From Candidatus Rokuibacteriota bacterium (GTDB lineage Bacteria > Methylomirabilota > Methylomirabilia > Rokubacteriales > CSP1-6): a stretch of DNA of 64,000 bases. The stretch is from positions 1 through 64,000 of the forward strand of contig QHSL01000092.1 in assembly GCA_003220435.1 (NCBI GenBank), in the 5' to 3' direction. The first letter of the stretch is position 1. The number at the start of each line of letters is the position of its first letter. The notes beneath the pieces are model-generated. The model saw nothing but the letters and a program-made list of their open reading frames with translations. It had not been told where the DNA came from and searched no databases. A program made the translations under genes and the position numbers. Below are positions 34,105-42,047 of this stretch, piece by piece.

Positions 34105-34641
34105 TCACGTTCGCGGATCGGCCCCGGCGCGCGCGATCCCGTCGGAGGTGAGTCGTCGGGCTCCGAACCAGCGGGTCCGGAACCAGGAGTCTTCCAGCCG
34201 CGAGACGGCGACGTTGCCGCCGGTCTTGCCGGCGTGCACGAACCGGCCGTCGCCGATGTAGATGCCGTTGTGACGGAGCTGATCGAAGAACACCAGATCG
34301 CCTGGCCTCAGCTCGTCCCGCGAGACTGGAACTCCGTACTTGTATTGCAGGGCCACGTTGTGAGGCATCGCGATGCCGGCGAGGGCGTACACGCGCTTGA
34401 CCAGCCCCGAGCAATCGAAGCCGTCCGCGCTCTCGCCGCCCCAGAGGTAGGGGACTCCGATGAACCGCTTCGCGATGCTCGCCGTCGTGTGACGTCGGCG
34501 CTCCAAGTCGGCGCTGCGATCCCGATCGTCAGGACCGTGCGGCTCAGCCGCGACGGGCCCGGTCCAGCAGGCCGCGGCCACGAGCGCGAGCCCCAGAACC
34601 CAGGCTCGGGTATGTCCATGACGGCGTTCTGCAATCGACAT
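34105..34641 (-). CDS. NlpC/P60 family cell-wall peptidase, secreted
   Basis: A 178-residue protein with a signal peptide (ALVAAACWTGPVAAEP) and a NlpC/P60 domain. The catalytic Cys is in DGFDCSGLVKRVY, the His in GRFVHAGKTGG. LRPGDLVFFD is also typical. It cleaves peptide cross-bridges in peptidoglycan. A Cys in the signal peptide is not in a good lipobox. I chose the ATG at MSIAERRHG; a TTG six codons earlier is possible. Convergent with the PIG-L gene. Confidence 0.88.
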   Translation of the reverse strand: MSIAERRHGHTRAWVLGLALVAAACWTGPVAAEPHGPDDRDRSADLERRRHTTASIAKRFIGVPYLWGGESADGFDCSGLVKRVYALAGIAMPHNVALQYKYGVPVSRDELRPGDLVFFDQLRHNGIYIGDGRFVHAGKTGGNVAVSRLEDSWFRTRWFGARRLTSDGIARAGADPRT

Positions 34642-34777
34642 TGCCGACGCGTCGAGCAAGACGCGCGCCAGGCGCTCGTGCGCGCGAACTACGCGATTCG
34701 ACGCCGCTCGAGCGGGCGCTCAGTGGAAACCCTTGCGATCGGAGGCTGACAGAACGACGGGGGCTCGACGGCAGATT

Positions 34778-35623
34778 TTACCTGGCCTCGACAATCTTGT
34801 GCCGCTGGGTGCCGAGCCCGGTGATCCCCATCTCGACGACGTCGCCCGGCCGCAGGTAGCGCGGGGGCTTCGCCCCGTGTCCCACGCCGGCGGGGGTGCC
34901 GGTGGAGATCACGTCGCCGGCGCGCAGCGACATGAAGCGGCTCACGTAGGCGATCAGGAACGCGACCGAGAAGATCATCTTCCCGGTATTGCCGTCCTGC
35001 CTCCGTTCGCCGTTGACCGTGGTCCACAACGCCAGGGTCTGCGGGTCGCCCGCCTCGTCCGGCGTGACCAGCCACGGACCCGTCGGGCCGAAGGTGTCGG
35101 CGCTCTTGCCCTTGGTCGTGGTGCCGCCGTGCTCCATCTGGAACTCGCGCTCCGAGACGTCGTTGATCAGACAGTAGCCGGCGACGTAGCGGAGCGCGTC
35201 GGCCTCGCCGACGTAGCGCGCGTCGCGCCCGATCACGACGCCCAGCTCCACCTCGTAGTCGAGCTTCACCGAGCCGCGGGGGCGCACGATGGGATCGTCA
35301 GGTCCGCACAGAGCACTCGGGGGCTTGATGAAGACGGTCGGCTCCTTCGGCAACGCCATGCCGACCTCGGCCGCGTGGTCGGTGTAGTTGAGGCCGATGC
35401 AGACCATCTTGCCGATGCCGGCCAGCGGGCAGCCGAGCCGCGGGCGCCCGCGCACAAGCGGCGAACGTGACAGGTCGCGGCGGCGGAGCTGCTGGAGCCG
35501 GGCCGGCGCCAGCACCTCCGGCGTCACGTCCTTGATGACACGGGAGAGATCGCGGAGCTTTCCGTCCGCGTCGATCGCGCCGGGGCGCTCGACGCCGGGT
35601 CGTCCGTACCGTACGAACTTCAT
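34778..35623 (-). CDS. Fumarylacetoacetate hydrolase family protein
   Basis: A 281-residue enzyme that hydrolyses or decarboxylates acylpyruvate-type compounds. CIGLNYTDHAAE (catalytic His), DYEVELGVVIGRDAR (acid metal ligands E and E), NDVSERE and ISTGTPAGVG are family motifs. The ATG follows AAGGAG. It lies downstream of LeuC, LeuD and MaoC genes on the same strand, which suggests a catabolic route of a branched or unsaturated diacid. The exact reaction cannot be read. Confidence 0.92.
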   Translation of the reverse strand: MKFVRYGRPGVERPGAIDADGKLRDLSRVIKDVTPEVLAPARLQQLRRRDLSRSPLVRGRPRLGCPLAGIGKMVCIGLNYTDHAAEVGMALPKEPTVFIKPPSALCGPDDPIVRPRGSVKLDYEVELGVVIGRDARYVGEADALRYVAGYCLINDVSEREFQMEHGGTTTKGKSADTFGPTGPWLVTPDEAGDPQTLALWTTVNGERRQDGNTGKMIFSVAFLIAYVSRFMSLRAGDVISTGTPAGVGHGAKPPRYLRPGDVVEMGITGLGTQRHKIVEAR

Positions 35624-35645
35624 GGGATGCTCCTTTTTTGTAGCG

Positions 35646-35694
35646 GCGCCTCGGCCGGCGGGGCCCCAGCCCCGCGACGGCCTGCGGCGCGCAC
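35646..35694 (+). repeat. GC-rich interspersed repeat, copy 1
   Basis: A 49-bp element beginning GCGCCTCGG, with GGCGGGGCCCCAGCCCCGCG in the middle and ending GCGGCGCGCAC. It lies between the MaoC and FAA genes. Three more copies are near 44.3, 52.9 and 55.4 kb. The middle is self-complementary (GGGGC-CCCA-GCCCC). Confidence 0.8.
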
Positions 35695-35704
35695 CGCCAC
35701 GCTG

Positions 35705-36169
35705 CTAGGCATACCGCACGCCGATGATCTCGCCGACCAGCGCGGGCTTCTCCTGCCCCTCGACCTCGACCGACATCTCCGATGTCACGCGCACGCCGTT
35801 GCCGGACACTTCCTCGGCGCCGACGATCCGCTGCCGCACGCGAATGCGGGCGCCCGCCTGCACCGGGCTGATGAAGCGGACCTTGTTCGAGCCGTAGTTG
35901 ATCCCGCGGCTCCGATGGGTCACCTCCAGCAGCGTGGACGCCATCCGGGGCACGAGCGAGAGCGTGAGGTAGCCGTGGGCGATCGTCCTGCCCCCCGGCA
36001 TCTCGCGCTTTGCGCGCTCGACGTCCACGTGGATCCACTGGTGGTCGCCGGTGGCGTCGGCGAACTTGTCGATCATCGCCTGATCCACCGTGACCCACTC
36101 CGAGGGGCCGAGCTCCTTGCCGACGAGCTTGAGCAGATCTTTCGGGTACTCCACCTTGAGCGTGGCCAT
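35705..36169 (-). CDS. MaoC-like hot-dog dehydratase
   Basis: A 154-residue hot-dog protein. The hydratase motif is ATGDHQWIHVD with GRTIAHGYLTLSL (the Asp and His of the MaoC active site), followed by NYGSNKVRFISPVQAG. It adds water to enoyl-CoA or a related double bond. A strong AGGAGGGAG ribosome site precedes the ATG. It follows the LeuD-like gene by 15 nt. Confidence 0.92.
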   Translation of the reverse strand: MATLKVEYPKDLLKLVGKELGPSEWVTVDQAMIDKFADATGDHQWIHVDVERAKREMPGGRTIAHGYLTLSLVPRMASTLLEVTHRSRGINYGSNKVRFISPVQAGARIRVRQRIVGAEEVSGNGVRVTSEMSVEVEGQEKPALVGEIIGVRYA

Positions 36170-36184
36170 GTCTCCCTCCTGAAT

Positions 36185-36814
36185 TTAGGCGCCGGCGCGT
36201 GGGGGCACGACCCACGCCATCTCGCGCGCGTGGCGCGCCTCGAACTCGCGAATCTTCGTCTCGAAGCCGAGCGTCAGCCCGATCTCGTCACGGCCGGCGA
36301 GGAGCATCTCCTTGCGAAACGGATCGACCTCGAAGCGGTGGGACGCGCCGCCGGGCGCCGCCACCGTCTGGGACTGGAGATCGACCGTGAGCGACGCGCC
36401 CGGCTGGGCGTGGAGCTGCGCCCGGAGCCCGGCGACGACGTCGGCCCGCAGGATCACTGGCAGCACGCCGTTCTTGAAGCAATTCTGATGGAAGATGTCG
36501 CCCAGGCTCGGCGCGATCACCGCGCGGACGCCGTAGGCCGCCAGCACCCACACCGCCGCTTCGCGCGAGGAGCCGCAGCCGAAATTCTCGGCGGCGACGA
36601 CGATCCGCGCGCCGCGATACGGGCGCTGGTTGAGGACGAACTCGGCCTTCTCCGAGCCGTCGGCGTTGAACCGCACGTCGTGGAAGAGGAAGCTGGCGTA
36701 CTCGGGCACGTCCTTGTCACGGCGCAGGAAGCGCGCCGGAATGATCCGGTCGGTGTCCACGTTCGGCAGGTCGATGGGCACCGCGATGGCGGTGAGGCGC
36801 GTGAAGGGTTGCAT
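36185..36814 (-). CDS. leuD: Isopropylmalate isomerase-like hydratase, small subunit
   Basis: A 209-residue swivel-domain protein of the aconitase superfamily. NVDTDRIIPARFL, ENFGCGSSREAAVWVL and APSLGDIFHQNCFKNGVLPV are LeuD signatures. With LeuC it interconverts 2- and 3-isopropylmalate. Because leuA and leuB are absent and FAA and MaoC genes follow, a related hydratase role (citraconate or dimethylmaleate type) is also possible. It starts 1 nt after the LeuC stop. Confidence 0.91.
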   Translation of the reverse strand: MQPFTRLTAIAVPIDLPNVDTDRIIPARFLRRDKDVPEYASFLFHDVRFNADGSEKAEFVLNQRPYRGARIVVAAENFGCGSSREAAVWVLAAYGVRAVIAPSLGDIFHQNCFKNGVLPVILRADVVAGLRAQLHAQPGASLTVDLQSQTVAAPGGASHRFEVDPFRKEMLLAGRDEIGLTLGFETKIREFEARHAREMAWVVPPRAGA

Positions 36815-36815
36815 C

Positions 36816-38195
36816 TCAGGCGTGGAGCGTGCGGACGTCGGTGAGACGGCCCGTGACGGCCGCCGCCGCGGCCATCGCGGGCGACATGAGATGCGTGCGG
36901 GCGCCCTTGCCCTGGCGCCCCTCGAAATTTCGGTTCGAGGTCGACGCGACACGCTCGCTCTCGCGCGCGGTCTCGCCGTTCATCCCGACGCACATCGAGC
37001 AGCCCGCCTCCCGCCACTCGAAGCCGGCCTCGAGAAAAATCCGATCGAGACCCTCCTGCTCGGCGGCGCGCTTGATGAGCCCCGAGCCCGGCACCACCCA
37101 CGCCGGCACGACCGCGCGTCGCCCCTTGACCACACGCGCGGCGGCGCGCAGGTCGTCGAGGCGGCTGTTGGTGCAGGACCCGATGAACACGCGATTCACC
37201 GGAATCTCGCTGAGCGGCGTACCCGAGCGCAGGCCCATGTACGCGAGCGCGCGCGCCATGCTCTCGCGCCGTCCCGCGTCGCCGACCGTCGCCGGATCCG
37301 GCACACGCGCGGTGATGGGCAGCGCGTCCTGCGGGCTCGTGCCCCAGGTGACGGTCGGGGCGATCTCGTCCGCGGCCAGCTGGACCTCGCGATCGAAGAC
37401 GGCGGCGGGATCGCTCGGCAGCGTCTTCCAGTAGGCGAGCGCCTGCTGCCGCGCCCGGCCGCGGGGCGCAAAGGGCCGGCCCTCGATGTACGCGAAGGTC
37501 GTGTCGTCCGGCGCGATCATGCCGGCACGCGCGCCACCCTCGATTGACATGTTGCAGACGGTCATGCGCTCGTCCATCGACATGGCGCGGATGGCCGCGC
37601 CGGCGTACTCGATGGCGTGTCCCACGCCGCCGCCGGCGCCGATCGTCGCGATGATCGCGAGGATGACGTCCTTGGCCTCGACGCCGGGCGCCAGGCGACC
37701 GTCGACGGTGATCCGCATCGTCCGCGGGCGCTTCTGCCAGAGCGTCTGCGTGGCCATCACGTGCTCGACCTCGCTCGAGCCGATCCCGAACGCGAGCGCG
37801 CCGAAGGCTCCGTGCGTCGCAGTGTGCGAGTCGCCGCACACGAGCGTGATACCCGGGACGGTCAGCCCCTGCTCCGGCCCGATCACGTGCACGATTCCTC
37901 GCCGGGCGTCGCCCACGCCGAAGTAGACGACCCCCTGAAGCGCCGTGTGCCGCGCGAGCGACTCGACCATGTTCCGGATCTCGTCGTCGGGCGTCGGCGA
38001 TCCGGGCGCGGTCCGCACGTAGTGGTCCGCGGTCGCGAAGCTGAGGTCGGGGCGACGGACGCGCCGGCCGCTCCGGGCCAGGCGCGTGAAGGCGGCGGTC
38101 GTGCCCTCGTGCAGGAGATGACGGTCGACGTAGAGCAGGACGTGCCCGCCCGGGCCTTCGGCCACCACGTGCCGGGCCCAGATCTTCTCGAACAT
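36816..38195 (-). CDS. leuC: Isopropylmalate isomerase-like hydratase, large subunit
   Basis: A 459-residue 4Fe-4S enzyme of the aconitase superfamily. The cluster Cys residues lie in LVCGDSHTATHGAFG, FIGSCTNSRLDDLR and GCSMCVGMN; NRNFEGRQGKG is the substrate-binding end motif. Length fits LeuC (about 465). It forms a heterodimer with the next gene. The first gene of a minus-strand row LeuC-LeuD-MaoC-FAA. The ATG has only a weak ribosome site. Confidence 0.93.
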   Translation of the reverse strand: MFEKIWARHVVAEGPGGHVLLYVDRHLLHEGTTAAFTRLARSGRRVRRPDLSFATADHYVRTAPGSPTPDDEIRNMVESLARHTALQGVVYFGVGDARRGIVHVIGPEQGLTVPGITLVCGDSHTATHGAFGALAFGIGSSEVEHVMATQTLWQKRPRTMRITVDGRLAPGVEAKDVILAIIATIGAGGGVGHAIEYAGAAIRAMSMDERMTVCNMSIEGGARAGMIAPDDTTFAYIEGRPFAPRGRARQQALAYWKTLPSDPAAVFDREVQLAADEIAPTVTWGTSPQDALPITARVPDPATVGDAGRRESMARALAYMGLRSGTPLSEIPVNRVFIGSCTNSRLDDLRAAARVVKGRRAVVPAWVVPGSGLIKRAAEQEGLDRIFLEAGFEWREAGCSMCVGMNGETARESERVASTSNRNFEGRQGKGARTHLMSPAMAAAAAVTGRLTDVRTLHA

Positions 38196-38353
38196 GGTCT
38201 GCGGCGTGGACAGGGCGGCACTCTCCTCAGCGCCGCATTATCGCAGAGACGGTCTTCCTTCTGGAGACGATGGTGAGGCCGCCAACGACCCGGTCTACCT
38301 CAACTGCCGGGCCGGGCGAGAGAGCGCGAGCCTCCCCCACCCGGCCGCCGACG

Positions 38354-38569
38354 TCACCCGCGCGTCGACTGCGCGGGACCGCGCGGGGCCTGGATCTCGT
38401 CCTGGTGGTCGCCGCGCGGCGCCTGGATCTCGTCCGTCCGGTCACGGGGCGCCTGCACGTCCTGGCCACGGGGCGCCTGAATGTCGTCGCGCGGAGTCCA
38501 CTCGGCACTCGCGGCGGTGGCGATCAGCGCGGTCGCCAGAGCGATTGCGAATGTGGATACGAGCTTCAT
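38354..38569 (-). CDS. Small secreted protein of tandem IQAPRG repeats
   Basis: A 71-residue protein. MKLVSTFAIALATALIATAASA is a clean signal peptide with cleavage after ASA, given here in two halves: MKLVSTFAIA and LATALIATAASA. The mature part holds four close repeats: DDIQAPRG, QDVQAPRD, DEIQAPRG and DEIQAPRG. Only about 49 residues remain after cleavage. The ATG follows AAGGAG. A sigma-54-type promoter stands about 83 nt upstream, and the gene is divergent from the sensor kinase operon. Function unknown; the repeats could be a secreted peptide, metal or surface binder. Confidence 0.8.
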   Translation of the reverse strand: MKLVSTFAIALATALIATAASAEWTPRDDIQAPRGQDVQAPRDRTDEIQAPRGDHQDEIQAPRGPAQSTRG

Positions 38570-38651
38570 GTCGTCATTCTCCTTGTTGACGTTGTCGATC
38601 GCGCCGGCGGTCGAAGTCCCGATGATCTCGCCGCCAGCCGATGTCTGCACA

Positions 38652-38666
38652 GCAGCGCGCGTGCCA
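38652..38666 (-). promoter_or_regulatory. Sigma-54 promoter of the IQAPRG-repeat protein gene
   Basis: On the minus strand TGGCACG-CGCG-CTGCT, with GG and GC separated by exactly 10 nt, matches the -24/-12 consensus at all but one core base. Its predicted start site is about 70 nt before the ATG of the small secreted protein. It requires an NtrC-type activator, which is encoded divergently. Confidence 0.7.
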
Positions 38667-38719
38667 AATTCCAATTCACCGAAATCGTTGAGGAAGCGCT
38701 CGTGGCCAGCGCCGCAGTC

Positions 38720-38820
38720 GGTTTCAAGCCGAAACCTCGGAGTTCAGGCTGAAACCACACGAGCGACCGTCGCGGTTCCCCGTCGACGTTCCGCATTGGA
38801 ACGGCGTTCCGAAGTGGAAC
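38720..38820. promoter_or_regulatory. Cluster of activator-binding dyads between two sigma-54 promoters
   Basis: Two perfect dyads GTTCC-GCATT-GGAAC (38788-38802) and GTTCC-GAAGT-GGAAC (38806-38820) lie 18 bp apart, about 75-93 bp upstream of the rightward start site. A related pair, GGTTTC-AAGCC-GAAACC (38720-38736) and its near copy ending GAAACC (38740-38756), is spaced 20 bp and lies about 88-108 bp upstream of the leftward start site. Such spacing is usual for NtrC-type enhancer sites; the activator encoded here is the likely ligand. Confidence 0.65.
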
Positions 38821-38861
38821 GCGCGCTCGGGAATTTGCGTCGATTCCACGCGGCCTTCGCG

Positions 38862-38877
38862 TGGCACGCGACTTGCC
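38862..38877 (+). promoter_or_regulatory. Sigma-54 promoter of the sensor kinase operon
   Basis: TGGCACG-CGAC-TTGCC matches the -24/-12 consensus with GG and GC 10 nt apart. The predicted start site is about 25 nt before the GTG of the kinase gene, with GGGAGGA as ribosome site in between. It suggests that the two-component system activates itself. Confidence 0.75.
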
Positions 38878-38912
38878 CCCGAGCGTAGACTGAATTCGAC
38901 GGGAGGATTCTG

Positions 38913-40235
38913 GTGCCGGCGCCGCTGATCCTGACGTTCGTCTCGACAGTCGCCTTCGCGATCCAGCTGCTGATCTTCGCGTACCTCTACTCCTCGCACC
39001 GCGTGCGCTTCTTCCAGTACCTGCTGGTGGCGTGGGGCGCGTACACGCTGTCGAAGGGCCTCAAGCTGATGGACGTGTTCCTCCTGGACATCGACCATCC
39101 GAGCTTCGCCACCGAAGTGGTCACCGTCGCCGCCGTCGCCTTCACGCTGGCGGCGGCGTTCGCGCACCGGTGGGACTATCGGCTCCGTGCGCGGGACATC
39201 CTGCTGGGCACCGGCGCCGCCGTGCTGCTGGCGCTCGCGAGCGCCGAAGGCAGCGACCCGAGCGGGCACGCCGTCGGCGTGGCGCTCGGCGTCGTCCAGA
39301 TGGCGGCCGGCGTCCTGTTCTGGCCGTCCCGTGTCGGCGTCACCCGGTGTCGAGGCGAGCGGCTTCTGGCCGGGCTCCTGACGCTCTGGGGCGTCCATCG
39401 CATCGGGACGCAGTTCGTGACGATCGTGCCCGGGTCGACGAGCTACATGGCGGTGCACGGCGTGTTCATCACGCTCTATTTCCTCTCGACCTTCGCGGTG
39501 ATCATCATGGTGCTCGAGCGGGCGCGCAGCCAGAGCGAGCGGCTCCACGAGCGGTTGCGCGAGGCCGAGCGGCTGGCGACCGCGGGCGAGCTCGCGGCCG
39601 GCATGGCCCACGAGATCCGCAATCCGCTGGCGGCCATCGTCAACGCGACCGCGCTGCTCACCGACGAGGCCGGGCTCACCGCCGACGAGCGCGCGTCGAC
39701 GCTGGCGGCGCTCCGCACCGAGGCGCGGCGGCTCAACCGGATCCTCTCCGACTTCCTGCGCCTCGCGCGGCCCCAGCAGGCGCAGCGCGCCACCGGCGAC
39801 ATCCGCGAGGTGGTCCAGCATGTGAGCGCGCTGATCCGCGACGACCGCTCTCGCGCGCCCCGGGTGGACGTGAGGGTGGCGGTCGACCCGACGGTGCCGC
39901 GCTTCGCGTTCGACCGCGACCAGGTCACTCAGGTGCTGTGGAACGTCGCGCTCAACGGCGTCGAGGCGATGAACGGGCGCGGTCGCCTGTCGCTCGAGGT
40001 CGCCCGCCAGAACGACGACGTCGCGCTCGCGGTCAGCGACACCGGGCCCGGCATCCCACGCGAGCGTCTCGCGCGGGTCTTCGAGCCGTTCTACACGGGC
40101 AAGCCGAACGGCAGCGGGCTCGGGCTCACGATCGCCGAGCGCATCGTGGTCGCCCACGGGGGCCGCATCGAGATCGACTCCGAGCCCGGCCGCGGCACGC
40201 GCGTGACGCTCCTGTTCCCGCTCGCGGCGACCTGA
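38913..40235 (+). CDS. Membrane sensor histidine kinase (NtrB-like)
   Basis: A 440-residue kinase. About six hydrophobic helices fill residues 1-200 with no large periplasmic domain, so it may sense a membrane-embedded signal. The phospho-His is in AAGMAHEIRNPLAAIVN. The ATPase domain has LWNVALNGVEAM (N box), VSDTGPGIP (G1), FEPFYTGKPNGSGLGLTIA (F/G2 boxes). GTG start with GGGAGGA 7 nt upstream. It is followed 2 nt later by its regulator gene and is preceded by a sigma-54 promoter. Confidence 0.94.
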   Translation: MPAPLILTFVSTVAFAIQLLIFAYLYSSHRVRFFQYLLVAWGAYTLSKGLKLMDVFLLDIDHPSFATEVVTVAAVAFTLAAAFAHRWDYRLRARDILLGTGAAVLLALASAEGSDPSGHAVGVALGVVQMAAGVLFWPSRVGVTRCRGERLLAGLLTLWGVHRIGTQFVTIVPGSTSYMAVHGVFITLYFLSTFAVIIMVLERARSQSERLHERLREAERLATAGELAAGMAHEIRNPLAAIVNATALLTDEAGLTADERASTLAALRTEARRLNRILSDFLRLARPQQAQRATGDIREVVQHVSALIRDDRSRAPRVDVRVAVDPTVPRFAFDRDQVTQVLWNVALNGVEAMNGRGRLSLEVARQNDDVALAVSDTGPGIPRERLARVFEPFYTGKPNGSGLGLTIAERIVVAHGGRIEIDSEPGRGTRVTLLFPLAAT

Positions 40236-40237
40236 CG

Positions 40238-41596
40238 ATGGCCCACCTCCTGGTCGTCGACGACGAGCTCTCGGCGCGGACCACGCTGGCCCTGCTGCTG
40301 CGCAAGCGCGGCCACCGCGTGCTCGAGGCTGACGGCGTAACGGCGGCGACCAAGCGCCTCGCCGAGGAAGTCTTCGACCTCGTCGTCACCGACCTGAGAA
40401 TGCCGGACGGCGACGGGCTCGACGTGCTGCGAGCGGCCAAGGCCCACGCGCCTGCGACCGAGGTAATCCTCCTCACCGCCTACGCCGAGTGGAAGTCGGC
40501 CAAGGAGGCGATCCGACTCGGCGCCCTCGACTACTTCGAGAAGGGACAGGAGCCCGAGGAGCTGTTTCGCCGCATCGACATCGCGCTGGCCGGGCGCGCG
40601 CTGCGCCGCGAGAACGAGAACCTGCGCGCCCAGCTCCGCGAGCGCTACGGCTTGCCCGGCCTGATCGCACAATCGCCGGCCATGTACGCCGTCCTCGACC
40701 TGGTGGAGCGCGTGGCGCCGACCGACGCCACGCTCTTGATCCAGGGTGAATCGGGGACCGGCAAGGAGGTCATCGCCAAGGCGGTGCATCACGCCAGCGC
40801 GCGGGCGGCCCGCCCGTTCGTGGCGGTGAATTGCGGCGCGGTACCGGAGACGCTGCTCGAGTCCGAGCTCTTCGGCTACATGCGGGGCGCCTTCACCGGC
40901 GCCACCGTCAACAAGCTCGGCCTCTTCGAGGAGGCCGACGGCGGCACGCTGTTCCTGGACGAGATCGCCGAGATGCCACCGGCGCTCCAGGTGAAGCTGC
41001 TCCGCACGCTACAGAGCGGCGAGGTGCGCCGGCTCGGCGCGACCCAGCCCGCGACCATCGACGTGCGGGTGATCGCGGCCACCCACGGCGACCTCGCCGC
41101 GCTGATCGGCCAGGGGACCTTCCGCGAAGATCTCTTCTATCGCCTCAACGTCATCCAGATCCTGCTCCCGCCCCTGCGGGACCGTCGCGAGGACATTCCC
41201 GCGCTGGCCGAGCACATCCTGGCACGGGCGGCGGGCAAACTCGGCCGGCGGCTGCGTCTGTCACCGGAGGGGCTCGAGCGGCTCCTGCGCTACCCGTGGC
41301 CGGGCAACGTGCGCGAGCTCGAGAACGCGATCGAGCGCGCCGCGATCCTGGCCCGGGGCGACGCGGTCGAGCCCGACGATCTGCCGCCGCACGTGTCGGC
41401 GGGTATCCAGCTGGGTCCCTCGCCGGCGCTACCCCGCCAGATCAGCCTCGCCGAGGCCGAGCGCGCCCACATTCTCCAGACGCTGGAGCGCTTCGGCCGC
41501 AACCACTCCGGCGCCGCCGAGGCGCTCGGCATCGGCCGCACCACGCTGTGGCGCAAGCTCAAGGAGTACGGGATCGACCGCGAGGCGCCGCGCTGA
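40238..41596 (+). CDS. NtrC-family sigma-54 activator
   Basis: A 452-residue regulator: receiver (VVDDELSA, LVVTDLRMPDGDG with the phospho-Asp, LLTAYA, FEKGQ), AAA+ domain (IQGESGTGKEVIAKA Walker A, ELFGYMRGAFTGA with the sigma-54 contact loop, GGTLFLDEIAEM Walker B, RLNVIQILLPPLRDRREDI) and a C-terminal Fis-type HTH (NHSGAAEALGIGRTTLWRKL). It activates promoters of the -24/-12 type. Three such promoters are found within 4 kb around it. The Walker B core has DEIAEM instead of DEIGEM, a tolerated variant. Confidence 0.95.
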   Translation: MAHLLVVDDELSARTTLALLLRKRGHRVLEADGVTAATKRLAEEVFDLVVTDLRMPDGDGLDVLRAAKAHAPATEVILLTAYAEWKSAKEAIRLGALDYFEKGQEPEELFRRIDIALAGRALRRENENLRAQLRERYGLPGLIAQSPAMYAVLDLVERVAPTDATLLIQGESGTGKEVIAKAVHHASARAARPFVAVNCGAVPETLLESELFGYMRGAFTGATVNKLGLFEEADGGTLFLDEIAEMPPALQVKLLRTLQSGEVRRLGATQPATIDVRVIAATHGDLAALIGQGTFREDLFYRLNVIQILLPPLRDRREDIPALAEHILARAAGKLGRRLRLSPEGLERLLRYPWPGNVRELENAIERAAILARGDAVEPDDLPPHVSAGIQLGPSPALPRQISLAEAERAHILQTLERFGRNHSGAAEALGIGRTTLWRKLKEYGIDREAPR

Positions 41597-41831
41597 CGAC
41601 GCCTGTGCGGCGTCGCGCGTAATCTCTCTCTCCGGACCTCTCCGTTCTTCAAAGAGGTCGCGTCATTTGGGGAATCCCCGTGTTCCCCAGCGAAACGCTC
41701 GTTCTCTTTTGAAACGCGATCGGCGCCCGGCCGCGCACAACCAGCCGCAAACTCACGCTTCTGTCGCGGCACAGAAGTTGAGTCTCCACGGGCGGGCGGC
41801 AGGACATTCACCGGGTGGAAGGGGAATCACG
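41597..41831. other. Intergenic stretch after the NtrC-type gene with operator-like dyads
   Basis: No intact gene is visible. It holds a GGGGA-A-TCCCC palindrome and a CGTTCT-CTTTT-GAAACG dyad that resembles the activator sites at 38.7 kb. A near sigma-54 motif (CGGCACA-GAAG-TTGAG) follows, in which the essential GC is GA. These would fit a weakened promoter for the short reading frame that starts at GTG 41832. Confidence 0.35.
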
Positions 41832-42047
41832 GTGACTCAACCAGTGCTCACGAAGCGGGACTCGAGGCGACGCATCGACCACGTCATCGACTATTTCGGC
41901 GAGGTGCGGACAGCCGCGGCCGGCCCCAGACTGTGGCTCGTGACGTCGCCGTTCGGCCCGTACGCCGCGGCGCGGAGCGGTCAGCTCAGAAGGCGGACCG
42001 GGAGCGGCGTCTCGACGACCGTTTCGCCCTCGGCGCCCACCCGGTAG
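41832..42047 (+). pseudogene. Short reading frame, possible 5' fragment of a lost gene
   Basis: A 71-codon frame from GTG with GGAAGGGGA as ribosome site. It begins MTQPVLTKRDSRRRIDHV and continues IDYFGEVRTAAAG; the last 20-odd codons overlap the end of the opposite peptidase gene and look like its shadow. I do not recognise it. The good ribosome site and normal first 50 residues suggest a truncated gene rather than chance, but this is weak. Confidence 0.3.

Noticed and set aside
38720-38820. CRISPR-like repeat array
   Set aside because: The repeats are short palindromes with 18-20 bp spacing and no spacers of constant length; no cas genes exist in the window.
41767-41782. Possible fourth sigma-54 promoter
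   Set aside because: The motif has GG-N10-GA instead of GG-N10-GC; the GC is nearly essential, and the downstream frame is doubtful.
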